A DNA stretch of 64,000 nt, from assembly GCA_021647205.1 (NCBI GenBank), contig JAKIVD010000016.1, positions 1 through 64,000 of the forward strand, written 5' to 3'. The translations under genes were made by a program, and so were the position numbers. The notes beneath the pieces were generated by a model, which worked only from the letters and a program-made list of their open reading frames with translations, made no database searches and was not told the origin of the DNA. Below are positions 17,115 to 24,679 of the stretch, piece after piece; position 1 is the first letter of the stretch, and every line of letters starts with the position of its first letter. The DNA is from Bacteroidales bacterium (lineage in GTDB: Bacteria > Bacteroidota > Bacteroidia > Bacteroidales > F082).

Positions 17115-17420
17115 ATGCTCATTAATTGCACAGACAGTCCTTTCGGGGAATGGACAGAAAAAAAGCTGTCGGCTGCAAAAGATAAATTTGGATTGATTGC
17201 AGACCTGCCGCTCCCCAAGGTCAACGACAAAATGGCTGATGAGGACATCGACAACCTGGCGGATAACAGTTTCGAAAAAATCCTGCTGATATTGGACGAA
17301 TCGTTGGATAAGAGCAAGCCCGATGTTGTTTTTTTGGATGAGAATCGTGCCCTGGACATCCGTATTCGGGTGCGACTGGAGGAGATTGAAATCCGCTGTG
17401 TCAGTTTTGAGGAGATATAA
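17115..17420 (+). CDS. Small conserved-looking protein, similar to a family often labelled CRISPR-associated
   Basis: This 101-residue cytosolic protein has no signal peptide. Its layout (LINCTDSPFGEWTEKKLSAA, then GLIADLPLPKV and IDNLADNSF) recalls a family that databases often name CRISPR-associated, with starts of the type LINLSNHPS..W...Q..AA....G.I.DLPFP. Usual members continue with a C-terminal part that this short protein seems to replace. No CRISPR array or cas gene is in the window. Two open frames on the opposite strand were judged shadows, because this frame has the natural protein composition. The function is unknown. It is divergent from the FG-GAP gene and convergent with the methyltransferase gene. 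Confidence 0.6.
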   Translation: MLINCTDSPFGEWTEKKLSAAKDKFGLIADLPLPKVNDKMADEDIDNLADNSFEKILLILDESLDKSKPDVVFLDENRALDIRIRVRLEEIEIRCVSFEEI

Positions 17421-17440
17421 AAAGAAGACGTGAGACCGGA

Positions 17441-17482
17441 GTTGGGAGTTGGCAGGCGAAACCCTCAAGCTGAACTCCCAAC
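17441..17482. terminator. Inverted repeat at the end of two convergent genes
   Basis: GTTGGGAGTT (17441-17450) and AACTCCCAAC (17473-17482) form a perfect 10-bp stem with a 22-base loop. The stem spans the gap between the 101-residue gene and the methyltransferase, and its right arm overlaps the methyltransferase 3' end. The left arm is part of a GGAG/GAAGACG purine tract (17422-17453) like that at 140-173. A terminator role is inferred from position only. Confidence 0.35.
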
Positions 17483-18211
17483 CTTAAAAATCATCACACT
17501 ATTATCCTGATCCACCAGTGGAACAATGGGCTCCGGGATGGTTTGTGCAAATTCGTCAACAGCCTTTACAATGCCCGGCCAGTCGGGATTGTAATCGTGA
17601 ACGATGAGTACGCCGCCGGGGGCAAGCCGTGGGTAGAAGAAGTCCAGCCCGGCTTTGGTGGGCTTGTATAAATCCGCATCCATGCTCACCATTGCAAATT
17701 GTTCGTTTTCTGCTTCTTTGGCCGTTTCGGGAAAATATCCCTCGTGAAAAACAAACTGCGGGCCGGTCAACCGTTGTTTAACACGCTCAACTGAAGTATC
17801 GGCAAAATTGTGTTTGGTGTAGGTTGCTGCTTTTCCGCTTTCCACTGCCAGGTCATTTTCCTGAAAACCTTCAAAAGTATCGAACAAATGAAAGCTGCGC
17901 TTCTCGTCCATTAAATGAATGAAGTGCGCCGAATCACCTTTGTAAACACCCAACTCGGCAAAAGCGCCCCGCACCCCGTCCTTTTTCAGCCGTTCAACCT
18001 GAAACCAGAAATTAAAGAAACGCACTTTGTCAGGATACTTTGCTTCTGCCTTTTGCAGTTCCGCCGGGATGTTCCCACTCTTTAGTGCCGCTTTCCACGC
18101 ACGGGGCTGATGGTTTTTGTCGAACAACAATGTGTAAACATAGTAGAGCAGGTACAGCAAAATAACGGCAATTAATAGAAACTGTACGACTTGAAAAACT
18201 GAGATGTTCAT
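17465..18211 (-). CDS. Membrane-anchored TylF/MycF-type methyltransferase
   Basis: This 248-residue protein has one N-terminal transmembrane helix (about residues 5-30, VVQFLLIAVILLYLLYYVYTLLF) followed by a macrocin-O-methyltransferase-like SAM domain. Family marks include FAELGVYKGDSAHFIH (SAM site), HLFDTFEGF, VSMDADLYKPTKAGLDFF and GGVLIVHDYNPDWPG, the last two carrying metal-binding aspartates. The family methylates sugar hydroxyls in antibiotics and also occurs in glycan or lipid modification. The membrane anchor suggests an envelope substrate, but that is inference. It follows folC by about 60 bases. Confidence 0.87.
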   Translation of the reverse strand: MNISVFQVVQFLLIAVILLYLLYYVYTLLFDKNHQPRAWKAALKSGNIPAELQKAEAKYPDKVRFFNFWFQVERLKKDGVRGAFAELGVYKGDSAHFIHLMDEKRSFHLFDTFEGFQENDLAVESGKAATYTKHNFADTSVERVKQRLTGPQFVFHEGYFPETAKEAENEQFAMVSMDADLYKPTKAGLDFFYPRLAPGGVLIVHDYNPDWPGIVKAVDEFAQTIPEPIVPLVDQDNSVMIFKVGSSA

Positions 18212-18222
18212 GATATAAGTGC

Positions 18223-18262
18223 CTAAAGTTGAGAGTTGAAACTGTGTAAAGTTGAAAATGTT
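18223..18262. repeat. Degenerate AAAGTTGAAA-type intergenic repeat
   Basis: The gap between folC and the methyltransferase gene consists of variants of a 7-9 base unit (TAAAGTTGA, GAGTTGAAA, TAAAGTTGAAAA). A similar AT-rich tract lies upstream of folC at 19580-19637 (GTAAAAGCTAAAGTTGTAAAGTGC). No function is visible. Confidence 0.4.
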
Positions 18263-18274
18263 TCATACTATAAT

Positions 18275-19567
18275 TTACAAAACTTCAGCAACCACAAAAG
18301 TGCTGCCGCCCACAAACACCAAGTCGTTGACACCGGCGTTGTTGATTGCCGAATGGTAGGCATCGGTTACTGAACTAAAGTGTTGTCCGCGTAGCCCTGT
18401 CTTGAAAGCTGCCTGCTGTAATTGTTCGGCATCCATTCCGCGGGGAATGTCTGGCTTGCAAAAATAATAAGTTGGCTGTTTGGGCAGCAAAACCAGAATG
18501 TTTTCAGGGTTTTTGTCGTTCACCATCCCGAATACAAAATGCAAATGGTCGTAGTCTGTTTGGGCAAGCTGTTCAACAACTGACTGAACACCTTCGGGGT
18601 TGTGCCCGGTATCGCAAATGGTGAGCGGGTTGGTGCTCAATATTTGCCATCGTCCCTGAAGCCCGGTGTTGTCAACTGCGTTTTGAATACCGTTTCTGAG
18701 GTTTTCGTTTGTCAGGTGAATGAATCCGCTTTCCTGCAACAGCACAAGTGTTTGCAAGGCCGTGGCCATGTTCTCTGTCTGGTAGTTTGCCAAAAACGGC
18801 GATTCCATTTTTTCAAGAAACAAATTTCCATCCCGCCAAACATCGAATAGCTGGCCGCTTTTGTCGGTGGTGTGGACTTTGCGCAATTCAAAATGTTCAT
18901 CAGCAAAAACGAGCGGGGCATTTTTCTGAGTGCTTACCTCTTCAAAAACACCTTTCACAACGGTTTGCGTTTTGCCCACCACGAGTGGAATGCCTTGTTT
19001 CACGATGCCTGCTTTTTCACGGGCGATTTGCCCCGGCGTATTGCCAAGAAATTGCTGGTGGTCGTGGCCGATATTTGTAATCACTGTCACTATGGGCCGG
19101 CAAACGTTGGTTGAGTCGAGCCGTCCGCCCATGCCGGTTTCCAGCACGGCAAAGTCCACCTGCCCATCTGCAAAGTAATCATAAGCCATCCCCACTGTCA
19201 TTTCAAAAAAGGAAGGTTTTAACCCCTCAAATGCAGCCTGTTTTTTTTGGGCAAATTCCACTACTTTTTCTTCCGAGATCATTTCCCCGTTTATTTTCAT
19301 GCGCTCCCTGAAGTCTTTCAGGTGTGGCGAAGTGTAGAGCCCTGTCTTGTAGCCGGCTTCCTGAAGGATGGAGGCCAGCAGGTGCGAAACGCTTCCTTTT
19401 CCGTTGGTGCCGGCAATGTGGATGGCTTTGAACTTTTCCTGTGGCTTACCCAGGGCTTTCAGCAGTTTGACGGTCGTCTTGAGGTCGGCCTTGTACGCTG
19501 CCTTTCCCAGCCGCTGGTACATGGGTAGTTGACTAAATAACCAATCGAGGGTTTCTTTATAGTTCAT
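18275..19567 (-). CDS. folC: Bifunctional folylpolyglutamate synthase/dihydrofolate synthase
   Basis: This cytosolic Mur-ligase-family enzyme adds glutamate to dihydropteroate and then to tetrahydrofolate. It has 430 residues, the normal length. The P-loop GTNGKGS lies at residues 53-59. The folate-site segment YTSPHLKDFRERMKING and the Mur-ligase motif TNIGHDHQQFLG follow. The C-terminal ligase domain has DTGHNPEGVQ. The start MNYKETLDWLFSQLPMYQR agrees with other Bacteroidota FolC proteins. A TACCTTTG promoter box ends only 4 bases before this ATG, which implies a leaderless or nearly leaderless transcript. It lies downstream of tonB but seems to have its own promoter. Confidence 0.96.
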   Translation of the reverse strand: MNYKETLDWLFSQLPMYQRLGKAAYKADLKTTVKLLKALGKPQEKFKAIHIAGTNGKGSVSHLLASILQEAGYKTGLYTSPHLKDFRERMKINGEMISEEKVVEFAQKKQAAFEGLKPSFFEMTVGMAYDYFADGQVDFAVLETGMGGRLDSTNVCRPIVTVITNIGHDHQQFLGNTPGQIAREKAGIVKQGIPLVVGKTQTVVKGVFEEVSTQKNAPLVFADEHFELRKVHTTDKSGQLFDVWRDGNLFLEKMESPFLANYQTENMATALQTLVLLQESGFIHLTNENLRNGIQNAVDNTGLQGRWQILSTNPLTICDTGHNPEGVQSVVEQLAQTDYDHLHFVFGMVNDKNPENILVLLPKQPTYYFCKPDIPRGMDAEQLQQAAFKTGLRGQHFSSVTDAYHSAINNAGVNDLVFVGGSTFVVAEVL

Positions 19568-19571
19568 CGGA

Positions 19572-19579
19572 CAAAGGTA
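19572..19579 (-). promoter_or_regulatory. Putative -7 promoter box directly abutting folC (TACCTTTG)
   Basis: The minus strand reads TACCTTTG, then TCCG, then the folC ATG. If transcription begins the usual 4-7 bases after the box, the mRNA starts at or within a few bases of the start codon. Confidence 0.45.
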
Positions 19580-19685
19580 AAAGCTAAAGTTGTAAAGTGC
19601 AAAACGAAATCCGAAAAGTTAAAAGTGATAAAACTCAATTAAAATTGGGATGAAAATATACTTTACAGAATCCGTCGGGAAGAGA

Positions 19686-20603
19686 TTATTTCATCAAAAT
19701 AAAGTTGTAAGTAATGGTTCCCCGTTGCAGTTCAGCGGCAACAGGGTCTTCGACGAAGGTGGAGTTTTTAGCAGCATCAACTGCAAGTTTTCGGAGGTTG
19801 GGATCGAGCACGGTTGTCCCTTTTGGGTTTACCTGGGCGCGTGTAACTTCACCCTGGCGATTGACCCAAATACTTACAACTACGGTTCCCTGTTCTTTGA
19901 AATTGGCTGAAGGTGTTTCAAGATATCTTGAACCCCTGCCTCCCAGGCTAAACGAGATGCCGTTACCTTTCCCCCCTTGCCCGTCATATTTTTCACTGTC
20001 TTCAGCACCCTGTGGTTTGCCTTGATCACCTGACCCTTCAGTAACCCCCTGGCTGGTACCCTGGCCGCTTTTTGTACTGCCGGGGTACAGCGCCTTTTTG
20101 TTGACCACCGGTTTGGGTTCTTCAACCGGTATTTCCTCAGCAGGTTCTTCAGCCACAAAGGTCGAGTCAACCGGTTCTTCTTCCGGCTCTTCCTCAACAA
20201 CCTCTTCTTTTACAGGTTCTTCCTTGATTTCTTCTTTGGGTTCTTCGATGATTTCTTCCGGGGGTTCTTCTTTTTTTTTCTCTTCAATCATTGGTGCTTC
20301 TTCAATGTCCTGAACCAGGTTCTCTTCTTGCTGTGGAATGGGATCAGGTTCCACTGTCCTGGGTTTGGGTTGGGGTGGGGGAGTGGGCTCAGACTGGGGT
20401 GGAGGGGTTTGGCTTTGCACATTGCCCGATCCGGTTTCGTCGTATCCCAGGTTGACTTCAACGCCCTCTTCCCCCGGCAGGGGCAAAGGTGTTCGTAATG
20501 CAAGAAACAACAAAGCAACCAATATCACGAGGTGGACGAAGAAAGTGCCAACCACCCCCCTTCTTCTGTCCTTGTCGGTCAATATTTCTTTCAGTTTGCT
20601 CAA
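19686..20603 (-). CDS. tonB: Energy transducer TonB family protein
   Basis: This 305-residue protein is built as a TonB. It has a cytoplasmic start, one transmembrane helix (about 17-37, GVVGTFFVHLVILVALLFLAL), and a long periplasmic linker rich in Pro, Glu and Lys (about 60-170). The C-terminal domain (about 220-305) contains VVSIWVNRQGEVTRAQVNPKG and ends GTITYNFILMK. It carries proton-motive energy from ExbB/ExbD to outer-membrane transporters. It lies 53 bases after exbD and forms the exbB-exbD-tonB operon. The very acidic Glu-rich linker is a notable feature. Confidence 0.93.
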   Translation of the reverse strand: MSKLKEILTDKDRRRGVVGTFFVHLVILVALLFLALRTPLPLPGEEGVEVNLGYDETGSGNVQSQTPPPQSEPTPPPQPKPRTVEPDPIPQQEENLVQDIEEAPMIEEKKKEEPPEEIIEEPKEEIKEEPVKEEVVEEEPEEEPVDSTFVAEEPAEEIPVEEPKPVVNKKALYPGSTKSGQGTSQGVTEGSGDQGKPQGAEDSEKYDGQGGKGNGISFSLGGRGSRYLETPSANFKEQGTVVVSIWVNRQGEVTRAQVNPKGTTVLDPNLRKLAVDAAKNSTFVEDPVAAELQRGTITYNFILMK

Positions 20604-20656
20604 GTTAAAATACTTAAATGCTCAATCTTCTTTCTTGTTGTCGGTTGCCAAAACTG

Positions 20657-21070
20657 CTAACGCGGAGGCTTGGTTGCCAGGATAACCTTGTGTTTGGTTC
20701 CGTGCTTACTGTTAATACCATTTACCGCATCGATGACCACAACGATGTCTTGCACCGGGGCGGTCTTGTCGGCACGCAGCACAACGGAGGCCTTGCTTTC
20801 GTTTCTTATCATTCCATACAAAACATTCTCCAGGTTGGCCGGATCAACCCTTCTTTCGTCCACGTAAATGTTGCGGGCCTTGTTAATATAAACCGTAACC
20901 GTTTGTTTGGACATTGTTTTGCTTTGGCTGCTTGGCAACAACAGTTTAATGGCATTAGGTGCCACCAGTGTCGAAGTAAGCATAAAGAAAATAAGCAACA
21001 AAAACACCATGTCCGACATGGAAGCCATGCTGAAGTTGGTGTCTCTTTTATTTCGCATTTGTATGGCCAT
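20657..21070 (-). CDS. exbD: ExbD/TolR family biopolymer transport protein
   Basis: This 137-residue inner-membrane protein has a single N-terminal helix (about 20-41). The conserved aspartate that carries protons lies at its start in SMASMSDMVFLLLIFFML. A periplasmic ExbD/TolR domain follows (VTVYINKARNIYVDERRV; VVLRADKTAPVQDIVVVIDAV). It works with ExbB to power TonB. It lies between exbB and tonB. Confidence 0.95.
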   Translation of the reverse strand: MAIQMRNKRDTNFSMASMSDMVFLLLIFFMLTSTLVAPNAIKLLLPSSQSKTMSKQTVTVYINKARNIYVDERRVDPANLENVLYGMIRNESKASVVLRADKTAPVQDIVVVIDAVNGINSKHGTKHKVILATKPPR

Positions 21071-21105
21071 AAGCTAATACATTTTTTTTACTCGTTTTTT
21101 TAATT

Positions 21106-21123
21106 TCTCCCCCCGGGGGGAGA
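21106..21123. repeat. Perfect 18-bp GC palindrome between exbB and exbD
   Basis: TCTCCCCCCGGGGGGAGA is a perfect palindrome in the 70-base exbB-exbD gap. On the operon strand it is followed by an A-rich stretch rather than a T-run, so it is not a standard terminator. It could form a very stable, almost loopless RNA hairpin that sets ratios or stability of the two messages. Confidence 0.6.
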
Positions 21124-21140
21124 TTCCGCAGGCAGCGGCT

Positions 21141-21833
21141 TTATTTTGCCGGTTCATGGAGCACATCCATAAATTCGGTGGCTGTAATTTCGAGTTTGTA
21201 CACCACCTTTTGAATGCGGGCAACCAGAATATTATAAAAAATGTAAGCGGTAATTCCGACCACGAGCCCGCCTACTGTTGTAATCATTGCCTGGTAGATG
21301 CCGCGCGAAAGTAATTCGATGTTAATGTTGTTTCCCGCCATTGACATGTCGTAAAAAGCACGGATCATTCCAATAACCGTTCCGAGGAAACCGAGCATGG
21401 GGGCGGCGCCTGCAATGGTGGCCAGGCCGGCCACGTTTTTCTCCAGTTTCGATACTTCGAGTTTGCCCACATTTTCGATGGCCGTGTTAATGTCGTTCAA
21501 AGGTTTGCCAATGCGCGACAGTCCTTTGTCGATCATCCGGCCGATGGGGGACCTGTTGGTTACACAAAGTGCTTTGGCCGATTCCAGTTTGCCTTCATGG
21601 ATGTAATTCCTGATGCTGTCCATAAAGCCCTTGTCCTCGCGCGCGGCCCTTCCGATAACAAAATAACGTTCGAAGAAAATGTAAAAGGCAATAACAGAGA
21701 GTACCCCGATAATGCCCATTATCCAACCCCCTTTAAGAACAAGGTCAAGAATGGGTAAGGTGAGCTCCCCTTCCGGGCCACCGCTAATCAACTCGCCTGT
21801 TTCCTGAATTTGCAAAATAATTCCCGTAATCAT
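21141..21833 (-). CDS. exbB: MotA/TolQ/ExbB proton channel family protein
   Basis: This 230-residue protein has three transmembrane helices (about 32-52, 130-155 and 175-200). The ExbB signature lies in the second and third (GLATIAGAAPMLGFLGTVIGMIRAF and GIYQAMITTVGGLVVGITAYI). It forms the inner-membrane motor with ExbD that drives TonB. It is first in the operon. A near-consensus -7 box (TACTTTTA, 21856-21863 on the minus strand) lies 22 bases upstream. Confidence 0.96.
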   Translation of the reverse strand: MITGIILQIQETGELISGGPEGELTLPILDLVLKGGWIMGIIGVLSVIAFYIFFERYFVIGRAAREDKGFMDSIRNYIHEGKLESAKALCVTNRSPIGRMIDKGLSRIGKPLNDINTAIENVGKLEVSKLEKNVAGLATIAGAAPMLGFLGTVIGMIRAFYDMSMAGNNINIELLSRGIYQAMITTVGGLVVGITAYIFYNILVARIQKVVYKLEITATEFMDVLHEPAK

Positions 21834-22070
21834 AATTTTTCCTGCTTAAAATTCGTAAAAGTAATGCTAAATCATGCTGGTTGCATTTGTGTCCTTATTC
21901 TTTTTAACAGGACGCTGTTAATACTAACTTGAAAACCGGATAATTATTATTTGAGGGAAAAAGAACGGTTCCGTTTTTTACAAAAACAAGGGCCTAATTT
22001 AGACAGGCTATAAATTTAGAACAAGGCCGCACATTTGCTGTTATTCAAGAGGTAAATTTCAATATTTAGC

Positions 22071-22078
22071 TACTTTTG
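22071..22078 (+). promoter_or_regulatory. Putative -7 promoter box of nhaD (TACTTTTG)
   Basis: TACTTTTG is a full match to TAnnTTTG, 34 bases upstream of the nhaD start, in the 279-base gap that nhaD shares with the divergent exbB gene. No other feature was found in that gap. Confidence 0.45.
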
Positions 22079-22112
22079 CGCTCATTAAAAAACAACCTAA
22101 TCTGATGATCGT

Positions 22113-23567
22113 ATGTTTATTTTAATGTTAGTAATTTTTGTTCTGGGGTACACCATGATTGCCCTTGAGCATCCGATTAAGGTAGATAAAGCTGCCTCTG
22201 CCTTGCTCACCGGTACCGTATTGTGGGCAATTTACGCTTTGAACGCAACAGGCATCCTTGATTTGGGATTCAGCCCGGCCTGGGAAGCAATTAAACAAGT
22301 TTCTGTTGACATCCATAACTTCATTAAGCCTTCGGTTGAAGAAGTTCATTTTAACAAGTTTTGGGAAGATCAGGCTGAATTGAGCCAGAGTGTTGTCCAC
22401 TTTGTAAAGCACGACCTGAACCATCACCTGGTTGAAATTGCCCAGATCCTGTTTTTCCTTCTCGGCGCGATGACCATTGTTGAAACTGTTGATCAGCACC
22501 AGGGTTTTAAACTGATTACGGACAAGATAAAAACCACCAGCAAAGTGAAACTGTTGTGGATCCTGAGCATCCTCACCTTCTTCATGTCAGCCACACTGGA
22601 TAACCTGACAACAACAATTGTTTTGGTTGCCTTGCTCAGAAAATTGATTGATGATCAGCGAACCCGCTGGTTTTTTGCCAGCATGGTTGTTATTGCTGCC
22701 AATGCAGGTGGTGCCTGGTCGCCCATTGGTGATGTAACCACCATCATGCTTTGGATAGGCGGGCAGATCACTGCGGCTAATATTATTGCCAAAGTGTTTA
22801 TCCCCAGTGTCTTTACGATGGTTGTCCCCCTGATTATCGTCAGCTTCACCCTGAAAGGAAACGTTAGCCGCCCGGTACTTGCCGCCGGAGAGACGGAAGA
22901 ATTTACGACGGCCTTCGAGCGGAAGTTGTTGTTGTTCATGGGGGTTGGCGCATTGCTGTTTGTTCCGGTTTTTAAGACTGTAACACACCTGCCCCCATTT
23001 ATGGGCATGTTGTTCGGTTTGGGAGTGATTTGGGCGACAACAGAAATTATTCACCGCAATAAGACTTTAGAAGACAAGAGAAAGCTGACGGTAATTGGTA
23101 TTTTAAGAAAAGTGGACACAGCCACTATATTCTTTTTTATGGGTATTCTGCTGGCCGTAGCAGCATTGCAGTCAGCTGGACACCTGAACGAATTGTCGCT
23201 TTATCTCGATGAACATTTACAGGATATTTATGCCATTAACCTGATTATCGGGGTGCTGTCGGCGATTGTTGATAATGTGCCACTCGTAGCCGGTGCCATG
23301 GGCATGTACCCCATTGCTGACCCTGATGTGGCAGATGCCTTTTTGCAGTCTTTTGTTGTTGACGGAAAATTCTGGGAGTTTCTGGCGTATTGTGCCGGTA
23401 CAGGTGGAAGTATCCTCATCATTGGTTCTGCTGCCGGTGTTGCAGCCATGGGACTTGAAAAGATTGATTTTATCTGGTACCTGAAAAAAATCAGCCTGCT
23501 GGCTTTGGTAGGATACCTTGCCGGAGCTGTAGTTTATTATGTTCAGATTGAATTTCTTGGATTTTAA
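22113..23567 (+). CDS. nhaD: NhaD-type Na+/H+ antiporter
   Basis: This inner-membrane antiporter of the ion-transporter superfamily has 484 residues and about 12-13 hydrophobic segments. The NhaD hallmark NAGGAWSPIGDVTTIMLW is intact. So are DNLTTTIVLVALLRKL and the C-terminal DNVPLVAGAMGMY and GTGGSILIIGSAAGVAAMGLEKI. It exchanges cytoplasmic Na+ (or Li+) for protons, which suits a salt-exposed habitat. It is monocistronic, with a promoter box upstream and a strong terminator after it. Confidence 0.95.
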   Translation: MFILMLVIFVLGYTMIALEHPIKVDKAASALLTGTVLWAIYALNATGILDLGFSPAWEAIKQVSVDIHNFIKPSVEEVHFNKFWEDQAELSQSVVHFVKHDLNHHLVEIAQILFFLLGAMTIVETVDQHQGFKLITDKIKTTSKVKLLWILSILTFFMSATLDNLTTTIVLVALLRKLIDDQRTRWFFASMVVIAANAGGAWSPIGDVTTIMLWIGGQITAANIIAKVFIPSVFTMVVPLIIVSFTLKGNVSRPVLAAGETEEFTTAFERKLLLFMGVGALLFVPVFKTVTHLPPFMGMLFGLGVIWATTEIIHRNKTLEDKRKLTVIGILRKVDTATIFFFMGILLAVAALQSAGHLNELSLYLDEHLQDIYAINLIIGVLSAIVDNVPLVAGAMGMYPIADPDVADAFLQSFVVDGKFWEFLAYCAGTGGSILIIGSAAGVAAMGLEKIDFIWYLKKISLLALVGYLAGAVVYYVQIEFLGF

Positions 23568-23589
23568 CCCGAATGATTTGTGAAGTAAG

Positions 23590-23619
23590 AACCGGAGGGG
23601 ATTTCCTTCCGGTTTTTTT
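23590..23619 (+). terminator. Intrinsic terminator of nhaD
   Basis: AACCGGAGGG (23590-23599) pairs with CCTTCCGGTT (23605-23614), with one G-T pair, and seven Ts follow (23613-23619). It ends the nhaD transcript right at the 3' end of the convergent anmK gene. Confidence 0.8.
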
Positions 23620-24676
23620 ATGGCCGGTAAATGACCCCGCCACAACTGTCGGAAGCTGCACCGGTTGCCGAAGCCAGACAATTGATTTCGCCAAGATCGC
23701 GGAGTATGCCCATGAAAGCAAAAATCAGGGCTTCTTTAAAATCAATAAGTTTGTTGTCCGGGGTTATAATTTCCATTTTTGTTTCCATCGCAATGGCATT
23801 GATGAGAAACTGGTTGTGTGCCCCGCCACCGGTAATGAGCAGTTTTCCTTTCGGGAAACCTTTAATTACTTGGTTCACCTGGAAAGCAATGTGTTTTACA
23901 ACAGTATAAAGCTTGTCTTCCAGCGAAGCATTGCTGTTGTCCAGTATTTTGGTAAAGCTTGATTGAACATATTGGTTGCTGAGGGATTTTGGGGGTTTCA
24001 GCTGAAAAAAAGTGTCGGCGTTCAGCTGCTCAAAAAGCGCCGGTTTTAGTTTACCGAGTTGTGCAAGTCGTCCGTTTTCGTCAAAAGCTTTCCCTAACTG
24101 CCGGCTTAAATGATTGAGCAGTTGATTCGCCGGGCAGACGTCGAGCGCCAGCCTTTCTCCTTCGGGGTGATAGGAGATATTGGCAATTCCGCCAATATTC
24201 AGACAGAAATCAAATTCGGGAAATAGAAGTTCGTCACCAACAGGAACGAGAGGGGCCCCCTGACCGCCCAACTGAATATCTTTAATGCGGAAATCATTGA
24301 CTGTTTTCAGTCCGGTGAACAGGGCAATGGTTTGGCCATGTCCCAGTTGGAAGGTGTAACCTTTGTCCGGTTCATGGAAAATAGTGTGGCCATGAGAAGC
24401 AATAAGGCCGGGCTCAACCTTGTATTTGTCCATAAAGTTGTTTGCCAGGCCGGCCAGGAAAATTCCAAAACTCATATCGTACTTAATCAGTTCGACAGCG
24501 CTTTTTAAAGGTAAGCCGGATAAAATAACCTTCCATTCCTCCCCAAACGGGATGGTGTCGGCATGGACAATCTGATAACTCCACTTTTCCTTTTCGCGTT
24601 GAAAAGTGCAGTAAGCCAGGTCGACGCCATCCAGTGAGCTGCCCGACATAATTCCAAGAGCAGAATAATTCTTCAT
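23618..24676 (-). CDS. anmK: Anhydro-N-acetylmuramic acid kinase
   Basis: This 352-residue cytosolic kinase phosphorylates and opens 1,6-anhydro-MurNAc during peptidoglycan recycling. The family signature GIMSGSSLDGVD (residues 8-19) and the metal/sugar motifs NIGGIANISY, ASHGHTIFH and ITGGGAHNQFLI are visible. Its start is 3 bases after the murF stop, so the two cell-wall genes form one unit. Confidence 0.96.
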   Translation of the reverse strand: MKNYSALGIMSGSSLDGVDLAYCTFQREKEKWSYQIVHADTIPFGEEWKVILSGLPLKSAVELIKYDMSFGIFLAGLANNFMDKYKVEPGLIASHGHTIFHEPDKGYTFQLGHGQTIALFTGLKTVNDFRIKDIQLGGQGAPLVPVGDELLFPEFDFCLNIGGIANISYHPEGERLALDVCPANQLLNHLSRQLGKAFDENGRLAQLGKLKPALFEQLNADTFFQLKPPKSLSNQYVQSSFTKILDNSNASLEDKLYTVVKHIAFQVNQVIKGFPKGKLLITGGGAHNQFLINAIAMETKMEIITPDNKLIDFKEALIFAFMGILRDLGEINCLASATGAASDSCGGVIYRP

Positions 24677-24679
24677 TTC

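Noticed and set aside
16950-17468. 172-codon minus-strand frame and a smaller one at 17111-17359
   Set aside because: Both overlap the 101-residue plus-strand gene and the start of the FG-GAP gene. Neither resembles a protein family, and the promoter box at 17039-17046 falls inside the longer one.
19650-19910. 86-codon plus-strand frame starting MKIYFTESVGK
   Set aside because: It overlaps the conserved C-terminal domain of tonB on the other strand and shows no family.
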